DNA of 64,000 nt from Pseudomonas syringae (lineage in GTDB: Bacteria; Pseudomonadota; Gammaproteobacteria; Pseudomonadales; Pseudomonadaceae). The stretch spans positions 1,146,501 to 1,210,500 of the forward strand of contig NZ_CP066265.1 of NCBI RefSeq assembly GCF_023278085.1, read 5' to 3'. This document shows positions 8,999-18,570 of the stretch, one piece after another. Both the position numbers and the translations under genes were made by a program. The notes beneath the pieces were generated by a model. It saw only the letters and a program-made list of their open reading frames with translations, had not been told where the DNA came from and did no database searches. Numbering within the stretch: position 1 is the stretch's first letter; each line of letters starts with the position of its first letter.

Positions 8999-9014
8999 AG
9001 CAGGAGTCGTGCCA
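8999..9014 (-). promoter_or_regulatory. Sigma-54 (-24/-12) promoter of aatJQMP
   Basis: On the minus strand the sequence TGGCACGACTCCTGCT has GG and GC exactly 10 bases apart, as in the consensus TGGCAC-N5-TTGCW (one mismatch in the -12 box). It faces aatJ, with transcription expected near 8988. The nearby gene for a sigma-54-dependent activator supports it. Confidence 0.8.
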
Positions 9015-9089
9015 GGCTCTCGATAATGTGTAAGCTTATGAAACATATAGGGTTTTAAAATATTCTAGGCGTGCGAAGACGACTCGGCG

Positions 9090-9103
9090 TCCGGGAAGCC
9101 GAA
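9090..9103. promoter_or_regulatory. Probable AauR operator, proximal copy
   Basis: TCCGG-GAAG-CCGAA, one base off the inverted repeat TTCGG-N4-CCGAA that I recall for AauR of P. putida. It lies 76 bases upstream of the -24 element of the aatJ promoter. Confidence 0.65.
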
Positions 9104-9120
9104 TCGGCAGGCGTAAAGCG

Positions 9121-9134
9121 TTCGGGAAACCGAA
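9121..9134. promoter_or_regulatory. Probable AauR operator, distal copy
   Basis: TTCGG-GAAA-CCGAA, an exact TTCGG-N4-CCGAA inverted repeat. It lies 31 bases (about three helical turns) from the proximal copy, so two activator dimers would sit on the same DNA face upstream of the sigma-54 promoter. Confidence 0.7.
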
Positions 9135-9221
9135 TGGGCAGATCAGGAGGGGAAGAAGCGGGTCAGGACGTGCCTGTTCACCCGAGGAAGGGTGAACAGG
9201 TGTATTTCGATGAGCCTGGCA

Positions 9222-10760
9222 TCAGGCGGCTTCGATAGTCGCCTTGTTGCGGACAACTGTTTCCAGGTAACTGCGCACGTTGGCCTGTTCCTCAGGCGTG
9301 GTGAACAGGCCCAGCTTGGTACGACGCCACAGGACATCTTCGATGCTGGTGGCCCATTCCTGATCACACAGGTAATCGACCTCGCGTGTGTACAGGCCTG
9401 CGCCGAGGTGCTGGCCGAGATCGTCGAGGCTTTGCGCGCCTTCCAGCAACTGCCAGCTGCGGCTGCCATAAGTGATCGACCAGCGTTTGGCGATAGGCGC
9501 AGGCAGCCAGTTGTAGCGACGGGTCATTTCTGCGGCCAGCACTTCTGGCGTAGTCATGTCTTCGCCGCCGGGCAGGGCAGCCTTGGCGGTCCAGCTCGGT
9601 TTCATCTGTTTGAAGAACGGCGCCAGTTGGGTCATTGCCGACTCGGCCAGCTTGCGATAGGTGGTCAGCTTGCCGCCGAATACCGACAGGATGGGCGCTT
9701 CATCCGCACCGCCTGACAGCGACAGCGTGTAATCACGGGTGATGGCAGACGGATTATCGGACTCGTCGTTGCACAGCGGACGCACGCCAGAGAACGTATG
9801 GAGCACATCTGCGCGACTCAACTGCTTCTTGAAGTGATCGTTGGCCACTTTCAACACGTAATCCATCTCGCCTTCAGTGATGTCCACCTTGTTCGGGTCG
9901 CCCTGATATTCACGGTCGGTGGTGCCGACGATGGTGAAGTGCTCCAGGTACGGAATCGTGAACACGATGCGCTTGTCTTCGTTTTGCAGAATGAACGCGT
10001 GTTCACCCTCGTACAGTTTCGGCACGATCAGGTGGCTGCCCTGAATCAGACGGATACCGTAAGCCGAATCGAGCTTGAGGTCTTCACGGATGAACTTGGC
10101 GACCCAAGGGCCGGCAGCGTTGACCAGCGCCTTGGCGTGGATCGAAAACAGGCTGCCATCGCTGCGCTCCAGGTGCAGGTGCCACATGCCTTTGATACGG
10201 CGCGCACTGACACAGCGGGTCTGGGTATGGATGTGTGCGCCGTTTTCACGCGCGGCCATGGCATTGAGCACAACCAGACGAGCATCGTCGACCCAGCAAT
10301 CGGAATATTCGAAACCGCGGGTGATGCTCGGATTGAGCGGGCTGTCTGCGCCGAAACGAATGGTCCGTGAAGCCGGCAGCTTTTCCCGCTTGCCGAGGTT
10401 GTCGTAAAGGAACATCCCGGCACGAATCATCCACGCCGGACGCAGATGCGGGCGGTGTGGCAATACAAAGCGCATCGGTTTGACGATATGCGGCGCTTTG
10501 GCGAGCAGCACTTCGCGTTCCGCAAGCGCTTCGCGCACCAGACGGAATTCGTAATGCTCAAGGTAGCGCAAGCCACCGTGGATCAGCTTGCTGCTGGCCG
10601 AGGACGTGTGGCTGGCCAGATCGTCCTTCTCGCAGAGAAATACCGACAAACCGCGACCGGAGGCATCTGCCGCAATCCCGACGCCATTGATGCCACCACC
10701 GATAACGGCGATGTCGTAAACCTCGGAGAGAGGTGGGGTTGGCACGGTAGCGTGGGGCAT
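9222..10760 (-). CDS. glpD: GlpD, aerobic glycerol-3-phosphate dehydrogenase
   Basis: A 512-residue FAD-dependent dehydrogenase that oxidises glycerol-3-phosphate to dihydroxyacetone phosphate and passes electrons to the quinone pool at the inner membrane. The dinucleotide-binding motif is GGGINGVG (21-28). Other family blocks are SSKLIHGGLRYLE, NAAGPW, VGTTDREY, FSGVRPLC and GGKLTTYRKLAE. The start is fixed by a perfect AGGAGG seven bases upstream; the longer frame to 10907 adds noncoding leader. It is the last gene of the glp cluster but is separated from glpR by a REP array. A GlpR-like operator lies 56 bases upstream. Confidence 0.95.
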   Translation of the reverse strand: MPHATVPTPPLSEVYDIAVIGGGINGVGIAADASGRGLSVFLCEKDDLASHTSSASSKLIHGGLRYLEHYEFRLVREALAEREVLLAKAPHIVKPMRFVLPHRPHLRPAWMIRAGMFLYDNLGKREKLPASRTIRFGADSPLNPSITRGFEYSDCWVDDARLVVLNAMAARENGAHIHTQTRCVSARRIKGMWHLHLERSDGSLFSIHAKALVNAAGPWVAKFIREDLKLDSAYGIRLIQGSHLIVPKLYEGEHAFILQNEDKRIVFTIPYLEHFTIVGTTDREYQGDPNKVDITEGEMDYVLKVANDHFKKQLSRADVLHTFSGVRPLCNDESDNPSAITRDYTLSLSGGADEAPILSVFGGKLTTYRKLAESAMTQLAPFFKQMKPSWTAKAALPGGEDMTTPEVLAAEMTRRYNWLPAPIAKRWSITYGSRSWQLLEGAQSLDDLGQHLGAGLYTREVDYLCDQEWATSIEDVLWRRTKLGLFTTPEEQANVRSYLETVVRNKATIEAA

Positions 10761-10815
10761 CGGTAGCCTCCTGGACAATTCTTGAGCATGGCTCGAATGG
10801 CGAATATGAACATTA

Positions 10816-10833
10816 ATGTTCATTTCCGAAAAT
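10816..10833. promoter_or_regulatory. Candidate GlpR operator upstream of glpD
   Basis: ATGTTCATTTCCGAAAAT matches 14 of 18 positions of the E. coli GlpR operator core (ATGTTCGWTAWCGAACAT). It overlaps a perfect 18-bp palindrome at 10806-10823 (ATGAACATT-AATGTTCAT). It sits just upstream of glpD, fitting derepression by glycerol-3-phosphate. Confidence 0.55.
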
Positions 10834-10999
10834 AATAGCTCAATAAAAGTGCTCTTGCCAGTCGGTATCGATTGAAAATACTGATGATGGGAGGGTGAAA
10901 AGAACAAAAATGAACATTGTAGGGCGGGATTTCATGCGCAGATGATTGTTCCTCAGCCTGGATGCAGCTTCTTTGATGATGCGCTGCCTGCCTGATGGA

Positions 11000-11580
11000 G
11001 GACGCAGAGCGTCCAGAACGGCATACGACGCGGAGCGTCGTACGATGGGCTTGCGGGCGCCTGTCGTTCCGCACGCTCCAGCGTAGGAATGCCTTGCGTG
11101 ACGCTCCGCGTCACACATCCATGCAGCACCGCGCAATCAAGATCGGACGCAGAGCGTCCAGAGCGGCATACGACGCGGAGCGTCGCACGATGGGCTTGCG
11201 GGCGCCTGTCGTTCCGCACGCTCCAGCGTAGGAATGCCTTGCGTGACGCTCCGCGTCACACATCCATGCAGCACCGCGCAATCAAGATCGGACGCAGAGC
11301 GTCCAGAACGGCATACGACGCGGAGCGTCGTACGATGGTCTTGTGGGCGCCTATCGTTCCGCACGCTCCAGCGTGGGAATGCCTGGCGTGACGCTCCGCG
11401 TCACACATCCATGCAGCACCGCGCAATCAAGATCGGACGCAGAGCGTCCAGAACGGCATACGACGCGGAGCGTCGTACGATAGTCGAGATTCTCGTTCCG
11501 CACGCTCCAGCGTGGGAATGCCTGGCGTGACGCTCTGCCTCACAGATCCATGCAGCACCGCAGGATCACGAAAGGACGCA
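11000..11580. repeat. Tandem REP array, four 145-bp units
   Basis: Four direct repeats start at 11000, 11145, 11290 and 11435, and a degenerate fifth start appears at 11574. Each unit holds four short palindromes: GGACGC-AGA-GCGTCC, TACGACGC-GGA-GCGTCGTA, ACGCT-CC-AGCGT and GTGACGC-TCC-GCGTCAC. Units differ by only a few bases. The array separates glpR from glpD. Open frames crossing it repeat the same peptide and are not genes. These are REP/REPIN-like elements of Pseudomonas; no RAYT transposase gene is in the window. Confidence 0.92.
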
Positions 11581-11623
11581 GAGCGTTGGCGTGATAGTCG
11601 GAATCAGGTCCCAATACGCACGG

Positions 11624-12379
11624 TCAAACCACTTCCAGACGAATCTTGTGCTGGTTCAGGAGTTGTTGCAGCGCAGGCACCGGGGGCTGGTCGGTGACCA
11701 GGCAGTCGATGAGGGTGATCGGCCCGAGCCGGACCATGGCATTGCGCCCGAATTTGCTGGAGTCAGCCGCCAGCAGCACTTTACGCGCATTGGCGATGAT
11801 CGCCTGGGAAACCCGAACTTCCTGATAATCGAAATCCAGCAGACTGCCGTCTTCGTCGATGCCGCTGATGCCGACCAGCGCGAAGTCCACCTTGAACTGG
11901 CTGATGAAATCGATACTGCCCTGACCCACGACACCGCCGTCACGGCGGACATTACCGCCTGCGATCAAGACCTCGAAATCGTCCTTGGTGCTGAGAATCG
12001 ACGCCACATGCAGGTTGTTGGTGATGATTTTCAGGTTGTTGTGATTGAGCAGAGCGCGGGCGATGGATTCGGTGGTGGTGCCGATATTGATGAACAACGA
12101 CGCGTTGTCCGGGATCTGCGCGGCGATGGCCTCGGCGATCCGTTGTTTCTCGTCGCGCATCTGATCCGCACGCATGGCGTAAGCGGTGTTTTCGATGCTG
12201 GAGTCATAAGCCGCGCCGCCGTGGTAGCGACGCAGCAGGTTCATTTCCGCCAGCTGATTGATATCGCGGCGGATGGTTTGTGGGGTCACGACGAACAGCG
12301 TCGCCATTTCCTCGATGCTGACGTAACCACGGTCACGGACCAGTTCGAGGATCTGTTGTTGGCGGGGAGGCAGGTTCAT
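11624..12379 (-). CDS. glpR: GlpR, DeoR-family repressor of the glycerol regulon
   Basis: A 251-residue DeoR-type regulator. The N-terminal winged HTH includes [20 protein letters not shown] and [13 protein letters not shown]. The C-terminal sugar-phosphate sensor domain has [12 protein letters not shown] and [14 protein letters not shown]. The family binds glycerol-3-phosphate and then releases DNA. It starts after AAGGAAAAACA and lies 99 bases downstream of glpK. Two GlpR-like operators in this window (upstream of glpF and glpD) are probable targets. Confidence 0.93.
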   Translation of the reverse strand: MNLPPRQQQILELVRDRGYVSIEEMATLFVVTPQTIRRDINQLAEMNLLRRYHGGAAYDSSIENTAYAMRADQMRDEKQRIAEAIAAQIPDNASLFINIGTTTESIARALLNHNNLKIITNNLHVASILSTKDDFEVLIAGGNVRRDGGVVGQGSIDFISQFKVDFALVGISGIDEDGSLLDFDYQEVRVSQAIIANARKVLLAADSSKFGRNAMVRLGPITLIDCLVTDQPPVPALQQLLNQHKIRLEVV

Positions 12380-12478
12380 TGTTTTTCCTTGAGCGCCCTC
12401 TACAAATGGCGCCCATCATGCCGCAGGCAAGTGTGACCTGTCAGCCGGAATCCTGTTCTCCCCACTCAACAGCAGCGA

Positions 12479-13999
<1,521 letters not shown>

Positions 14000-14013
14000 T
14001 TATTAAGTGGGAT

Positions 14014-14871
14014 TCAAGATGAAGCCTGAACTTTGCCGCGAACCACTGGAGCTTTTTTTTCGTTTTCAACGGGAACGGCGCTTGGCAGGTGACGCGCAAT
14101 CAGCATGCGATAGCCGGCCGCACCCAGGCAGGCACCCAGAATGGGCGCAAAAATCGGAACCAGGAAATAAGGTATGTCACGACCGCCGGTGAACGCCATT
14201 TCACCCCAGCCAGCGAAGAACGTCATCAGCTTCGGACCGAAGTCGCGAGCCGGGTTCATGGCGAAGCCGGTCAGCGGTCCCATCGAGCTGCCGATCACCG
14301 CCACCAGCAGGCCGATCAGCAGGGGCGCCAGCGGGCCGCGCGGCAAGCCATTGCCGTCATCGCCCAAGGCCATGATCACGCCCATCAGAATGGTGGTGAT
14401 GACCACTTCGACCAGAAATGCCTGACCCACGGAAATGGCCGGATTTGGATAGGTCGAGAATACCGACGCCAATTCGAGGCTTTGCTCGCTGCCGCGGATA
14501 ATGTGGTGAGCATGTTCGAAGTCGAAAAAGAGGCTGATGTACAACAGGTACACAAGACCCGCGCCGAAAAACGCGCCAGCGATCTGTGACGAGATGTAAA
14601 ACGGCAATTTACGTTTTTCGAAACCGGCGAACAGACTCAGTGCGATGCTGACGGCCGGGTTGAGGTGCGCACCGGAAACACCCGCGCTGAGGTAGATCCC
14701 CATGCTGACGGCGATGCCCCAGATGATGGAGATTTCCCATAAGCCGAAAGTTGCACCCGCGACCTTGAGCGCTGCAACGCACCCGGTGCCGAAAAAAATC
14801 ATCAGGGCAGTGCCCAGAAATTCTGCCAGGCATTGCCCGGTCAATGTCGGTTGTTTTAGTGCAATGGTCAT
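14014..14871 (-). CDS. glpF: GlpF, glycerol uptake facilitator (aquaglyceroporin)
   Basis: A 285-residue MIP-family channel with six TM helices and both pore NPA motifs: GAHLNPAVSIAL and GFAMNPARDFGP. The Asp after the second NPAR is typical of glycerol facilitators rather than water channels. The C-terminal 30 residues are basic and unconserved. First gene of the glp cluster, with a 350-base divergent intergenic region upstream. Confidence 0.95.
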   Translation of the reverse strand: MTIALKQPTLTGQCLAEFLGTALMIFFGTGCVAALKVAGATFGLWEISIIWGIAVSMGIYLSAGVSGAHLNPAVSIALSLFAGFEKRKLPFYISSQIAGAFFGAGLVYLLYISLFFDFEHAHHIIRGSEQSLELASVFSTYPNPAISVGQAFLVEVVITTILMGVIMALGDDGNGLPRGPLAPLLIGLLVAVIGSSMGPLTGFAMNPARDFGPKLMTFFAGWGEMAFTGGRDIPYFLVPIFAPILGACLGAAGYRMLIARHLPSAVPVENEKKAPVVRGKVQASS

Positions 14872-15222
14872 GGATACCTCATTTTTGTTTTTGTCTCGGC
14901 ACCCTGAGACAGTCGTGGGTGCTCGTTATTCGTGCGTATCAGAAAAACCCCATTTCTGATCGCCGGTGCGAGTTATACCGAAAAATCGCTTTCGATAATA
15001 TTCGTAAACGAAAAAATATAGACAAGAAACCCCCCTGTCAAAGGTCGGAACCGAACGGTCAGGAAATCTTCCTCATCCCATGAAGACGCTTTGTGTGGGC
15101 TGTAGCACGGGACGTTACGGCTATTTGCAAAAGGCCATCAGTGTTACAGGTGGCGTGAATCAAGGCATGTTCACTTTACCTGGCTTAAAGTGGTGGTCGT
15201 CTCGAACCCGTTGGAGCGTTAC
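14872..15222. other. Divergent intergenic region between glpF and ybaK
   Basis: About 350 bases without a gene, AT-rich around 14980-15040. It should hold the promoters of glpFK and ybaK. A GlpR-like operator is annotated separately at 14998-15015. I see no other clear site. Confidence 0.6.
14998..15015. promoter_or_regulatory. Candidate GlpR operator upstream of glpFK
   Basis: ATATTCGTAAACGAAAAA matches 14 of 18 positions of the E. coli GlpR operator core, including both TTCG and CGAA arms. It lies 127 bases upstream of glpF. Confidence 0.5.
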
Positions 15223-15693
15223 ATGACACCCGCATTGGACTTACTGAAAAAACTTCATGCCGAGCACCGTATTCATAGCTATGAACATGATCCGAAAGCG
15301 GCGTCGTATGGGCTGGAGGCGGCGGAAAAACTGGGGCTGGAGCCTGGGCGAGTGTTCAAGACCTTGTTGGCCAGCACTGAAAAAGGTGAATTGCTGGTCG
15401 CTGTCGTGCCGGTCGTCGGAACACTCGATCTGAAGGCTCTGGCGCAGGCTGCCGGGGCCAAGAAAACCGAAATGGCCGACCCTGCGGCTGCGCAACGTTC
15501 CACCGGATACCTGTTGGGCGGCATCAGCCCGCTCGGTCAGAAAAAGCGGCTGCGCACGTTCATCGACGACACTGCGCAGAACTTTGAAAGCATTTATGTC
15601 AGTGCCGGGCGGCGGGGGCTGGAAGTGGAACTGACGGCGGCGGTGCTCGCCGAACACACGCAAGCCAGGTTTGCCCCGGTCGGTCGTGGATAG
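15223..15693 (+). CDS. ybaK: YbaK, Cys-tRNA(Pro)/Cys-tRNA(Cys) deacylase
   Basis: A 156-residue stand-alone editing protein that hydrolyses Cys mischarged on tRNA-Pro. Family blocks are AASYGLEAAEKLGL, VFKTLLAS with the conserved Lys, AVVPVVGTLDLKALA and the substrate-loop GYLLGGISPLGQKK. The ATG follows GGAG seven bases upstream; an upstream GTG at 15190 would add 11 residues without support. It is convergent with the ABC ATPase gene, only 7 bases apart. Confidence 0.93.
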   Translation: MTPALDLLKKLHAEHRIHSYEHDPKAASYGLEAAEKLGLEPGRVFKTLLASTEKGELLVAVVPVVGTLDLKALAQAAGAKKTEMADPAAAQRSTGYLLGGISPLGQKKRLRTFIDDTAQNFESIYVSAGRRGLEVELTAAVLAEHTQARFAPVGRG

Positions 15694-15700
15694 GCCGGCG

Positions 15701-16777
15701 TCAGTTGCCCGGGAGGTGCGCCGCGACGCTCCCCGGCGCTGCAAACAGCACCAGATGATCAGCCGCCACACGAATGCCGACGTCGTCACCCTGGCGGTGA
15801 TCGGCATGGCTGGGAAAGATGGCCTCAAGCTGGCTGCCAGTGGGCAGTTGCAGACGATACAAGGTCGAAGCGCCTTGAAAAGTCCGACCCGTGACCCGCG
15901 CTTTCAAGTCGCTGTCGGGTGCGTAAACGATATCGTCAGGGCGCAGCAAGACATCTACGGCACTGCCGCTGACACCCGGATATGCCCGGTTACCGCGCAG
16001 AACGCCGAGCTCGGTATTCACCGATTGTGGATCGATCATCTGCCCGCGAATGAAATACCCCTGGCCGATGAAGCTGGCAACAAAGGGTGTCTGCGGTTCG
16101 TGGTACAGGTTGTAAGGCGTATCCCACTGTTCCAGACGACCTTCCTTGAAGACGCCCACGTGATCGCTGACCGCGAAGGCTTCTTCCTGATCGTGAGTCA
16201 CCAGAATGGCGCTGGTGCCGCGCGCCTTGAGGATGTCTCGCACTTCATGGCTCAGCCGCCGACGCAGCTCGCCGTCCAGGTTGGAGAACGGCTCGTCGAG
16301 CAGCAATAGCTGGGGTTCCGGTGCCAGCGCTCTGGCCAGCGCGACACGCTGTTGCTGGCCGCCAGATAGTTCGTGAGGATAGCGCTTACCCAACGCGCCG
16401 AGATTGACCAGCTCCAGCAACTCGCCGATCACCTTGCCCAGCTGCGGGTGTTTGCGAATGCCGAATGCCACGTTTTCGGCAACGCTCAGGTGCGGGAACA
16501 GGGCGTAATCCTGAAACACCATGCCGATGCGGCGCTTCTCTGGAGCCAGCGTCCAGCCAGGGCGGGAAATCACTTCGCCCGCCAGGCTGATTTCCCCGGC
16601 GTGGATCGGTTCGAAACCGGCGATTGCGCGCAGGGTCGTGGTCTTGCCGCAGCCCGATGAGCCCAGCAGGCAGCCGATATCGCCGGCATTGAGGTGCAGA
16701 TTCAGGTCCTGCACCACGCGCTGGTTCTGATAGCCGCAGGCCAGGTTGCGCAGGCTCAGCAGCAACGGCTGGTTCAT
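15701..16777 (-). CDS. ABC transporter ATPase, iron(III)/polyamine (FbpC/PotA) type
   Basis: A 358-residue ATPase: Walker [15 protein letters not shown], signature LSGGQQQR, Walker [13 protein letters not shown] and switch [15 protein letters not shown]-terminal TOBE region (about 240-350) includes [12 protein letters not shown]. This architecture is used for ferric iron, spermidine or sulfate uptake; no permease or binding-protein gene adjoins it, so the substrate is open. Its ATG overlaps the argF stop by 4 bases, so it is translated together with argF. The same argF-ATPase pairing exists in P. aeruginosa. Confidence 0.85.
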   Translation of the reverse strand: MNQPLLLSLRNLACGYQNQRVVQDLNLHLNAGDIGCLLGSSGCGKTTTLRAIAGFEPIHAGEISLAGEVISRPGWTLAPEKRRIGMVFQDYALFPHLSVAENVAFGIRKHPQLGKVIGELLELVNLGALGKRYPHELSGGQQQRVALARALAPEPQLLLLDEPFSNLDGELRRRLSHEVRDILKARGTSAILVTHDQEEAFAVSDHVGVFKEGRLEQWDTPYNLYHEPQTPFVASFIGQGYFIRGQMIDPQSVNTELGVLRGNRAYPGVSGSAVDVLLRPDDIVYAPDSDLKARVTGRTFQGASTLYRLQLPTGSQLEAIFPSHADHRQGDDVGIRVAADHLVLFAAPGSVAAHLPGN

Positions 16778-17694
16778 GCGGGCTGGCAGGCCGGTGCGAC
16801 GAGAAACTCCAGCAAGGCTTTTTGTGCGTGCAGGCGGTTTTCGGCCTGATCCCAGGCGACCGAGCGCGGGTCATCCAGCACGTCGACACTGATCTCTTCG
16901 CCGCGATGGGCGGGCAGGCAGTGCATGAACAGCACGTCCTTGTCGGCCAGGTCGAGCAGGGCGCGCGTGACCTGAAACGGCGCGAACAATTTCTTGCGCC
17001 GCGCGGTTTCCTCTTCCTGGCCCATGGAGGTCCACACGTCGGTGCTGACCAGATGAGCCCCGGTCACCGCGGTCTGCGGATCGCGAACCACGGTGACCCG
17101 GTCACTGGCCAGCGCCAGAAACTCAGGATTGGGTTCGTAGCCGGCAGGGCAGGCCACACGCAACTGGAAGTCGAACTGGATCGCCGCTTCTATATAGCTG
17201 TTGCACATGTTGTTGCCGTCGCCGATCCAGGCCACGGTCTTGCCCTTGATCGCGCCACGGTGCTCGAGAAAGGTCTGCATGTCGGCCAGCAACTGGCAAG
17301 GATGCAGATCATCGGACAGGCCATTGATCACCGGCACACGGGAATTGGCAGCGAATTCGGTCAGATTGCTGTGTGCATAGGTGCGGATCATCACCGCATC
17401 CAGCATGCGCGACATGACTTTTGCACTGTCGGCAACGGGCTCGCCACGGCCCAATTGAGTGTCGCGATGCGACAAAAAGATTGCCTGGCCACCCAGATGA
17501 ATCATCCCTGCTTCAAACGAAAGACGGGTACGTGTCGAGGATTTTTCAAAGATCATCCCCAGCACCCGGTTTTTCAGCGGCTCAAAGAGTACGCCGCGAT
17601 TTCGCAGGTCTTTGAGCTCTACGCCACGACGGATCAAGCCCAGCAGTTCGTCCGGGGTGTAATCCATCATCGAGAGAAAGTGCCTGGGGTTCAT
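16774..17694 (-). CDS. argF: ArgF, ornithine carbamoyltransferase (anabolic)
   Basis: A 306-residue enzyme that makes citrulline from ornithine and carbamoyl phosphate in arginine biosynthesis. The carbamoyl-phosphate motif SSTRTR lies near residues 52-57. HPCQLLADM and the ornithine-binding [10 protein letters not shown] are present. The length is typical of the anabolic enzyme. A candidate ArgR operator lies about 105-146 bases upstream, consistent with arginine repression of argF known in P. aeruginosa. Confidence 0.95.
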   Translation of the reverse strand: MNPRHFLSMMDYTPDELLGLIRRGVELKDLRNRGVLFEPLKNRVLGMIFEKSSTRTRLSFEAGMIHLGGQAIFLSHRDTQLGRGEPVADSAKVMSRMLDAVMIRTYAHSNLTEFAANSRVPVINGLSDDLHPCQLLADMQTFLEHRGAIKGKTVAWIGDGNNMCNSYIEAAIQFDFQLRVACPAGYEPNPEFLALASDRVTVVRDPQTAVTGAHLVSTDVWTSMGQEEETARRKKLFAPFQVTRALLDLADKDVLFMHCLPAHRGEEISVDVLDDPRSVAWDQAENRLHAQKALLEFLVAPACQPA

Positions 17695-18143
17695 GATTAA
17701 CTACCTTTTTTGCAACAGACCGCAGGTTATCAAAGCCGGTTTTTATCGGGAAAACGGCCAGACCTGCGGCGGAAGCCGCACGGGGCGACGAATAGGAAAG
17801 GCGCGATAGTATAAAAAAATGTCGCGTCTTACCAATAGCATACGTGTTTCGGAGAAGCAGGCCTCAGTGGCATTACTCGTCGAGGCGCGCCGTAAGGGTT
17901 CATTGACACGCTAAAAGTTGACTACGCTGAGGAGGCTAACAGCCACCTCCCGTTTTTCCGAAGGCAGCATTTGTACACTGCTCAAATAGCGCTTGGCAAT
18001 TAGTACCAATCCTGCAACAGTCCGCCGTTACGCGGGCGCGCTTATGCGAAAGATGTCACGGACTTGAAACAGGGACCGTTCCTTTAATGTCGTGCGTAGG
18101 TTATAAAACAGTGCCGATACATTACTGATCGAGGGGTGGGGGA
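17695..18143. other. Divergent intergenic region upstream of argF
   Basis: About 450 bases without a gene. It holds the candidate ArgR operator at 17799-17840 and presumably the argF promoter, plus the leader of the following small gene. An A-rich tract lies at 17811-17820. I see no RNA gene or repeat. Confidence 0.6.
17799..17840. promoter_or_regulatory. Candidate ArgR operator at argF (two 21-bp direct half-sites)
   Basis: The second half-site, TGTCGC-N8-AA starting at 17820, fits the P. aeruginosa ArgR consensus TGTCGC-N8-AA-N5 perfectly. The first half-site, exactly 21 bases earlier, reads AGGCGC-N8-AA. The tandem 21-base spacing is the arrangement expected for ArgR. Confidence 0.65.
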
Positions 18144-18437
18144 ATGGACTCAAAAGAGCATCAATTGACGGAGTTATTGGGTCTCACTGCTCGCACGCTT
18201 ACCCATCTGACGGCTTCAATGACTTCAATGTCTTTCGAACTGCTGCGCAGCGAGGATGAAGTCACTCGGACCGCAGGGCGACGCATGATCGACCGCATGG
18301 CAACCATCAGCGCAGGCCTCGACGAGCACTGGCGGCTGATCGGCGACCTGACGGGCGTGCATCTCGCTCAGGAGCAGATCGAAACCGTCACTGAAATCCA
18401 GTTGCAGCGCAAGGTCGTCACACCTATCGGCGGTTGA
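18144..18437 (+). CDS. Small conserved-type helical protein, function unknown
   Basis: A 97-residue acidic-basic mixed protein with no signal peptide or TM segment, predicted mostly helical (LTELLGLTARTLTHLTASM, then TRTAGRRMIDRMATIS). A strong purine-rich ribosome site (GAGGGGTGGGGGA) precedes the ATG. I do not recognise a family. It lies between argF, transcribed the other way, and the molybdopterin oxidoreductase gene on the same strand 133 bases on. Confidence 0.65.
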   Translation: MDSKEHQLTELLGLTARTLTHLTASMTSMSFELLRSEDEVTRTAGRRMIDRMATISAGLDEHWRLIGDLTGVHLAQEQIETVTEIQLQRKVVTPIGG

Positions 18438-18570
18438 TGTGGCCTGACCATCGGCCTGTATGATGCTTCTCGATTCACACGACGAACGTCAGTGGCGCGG
18501 GTCATGGCGAGGCACCATAGTGCTTGTTCAGCAATCGCTCGAATTGCCATGACAAGACCATGAGGCTGCG

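Noticed and set aside
11000..11530. Several 75-100-residue frames around 11.0-11.5 kb
   Set aside because: They repeat the same peptide because they lie in the tandem REP units.
11000..11580. CRISPR array
   Set aside because: The period is 145 bases, the whole unit is conserved with no variable spacers, and no cas genes are near.
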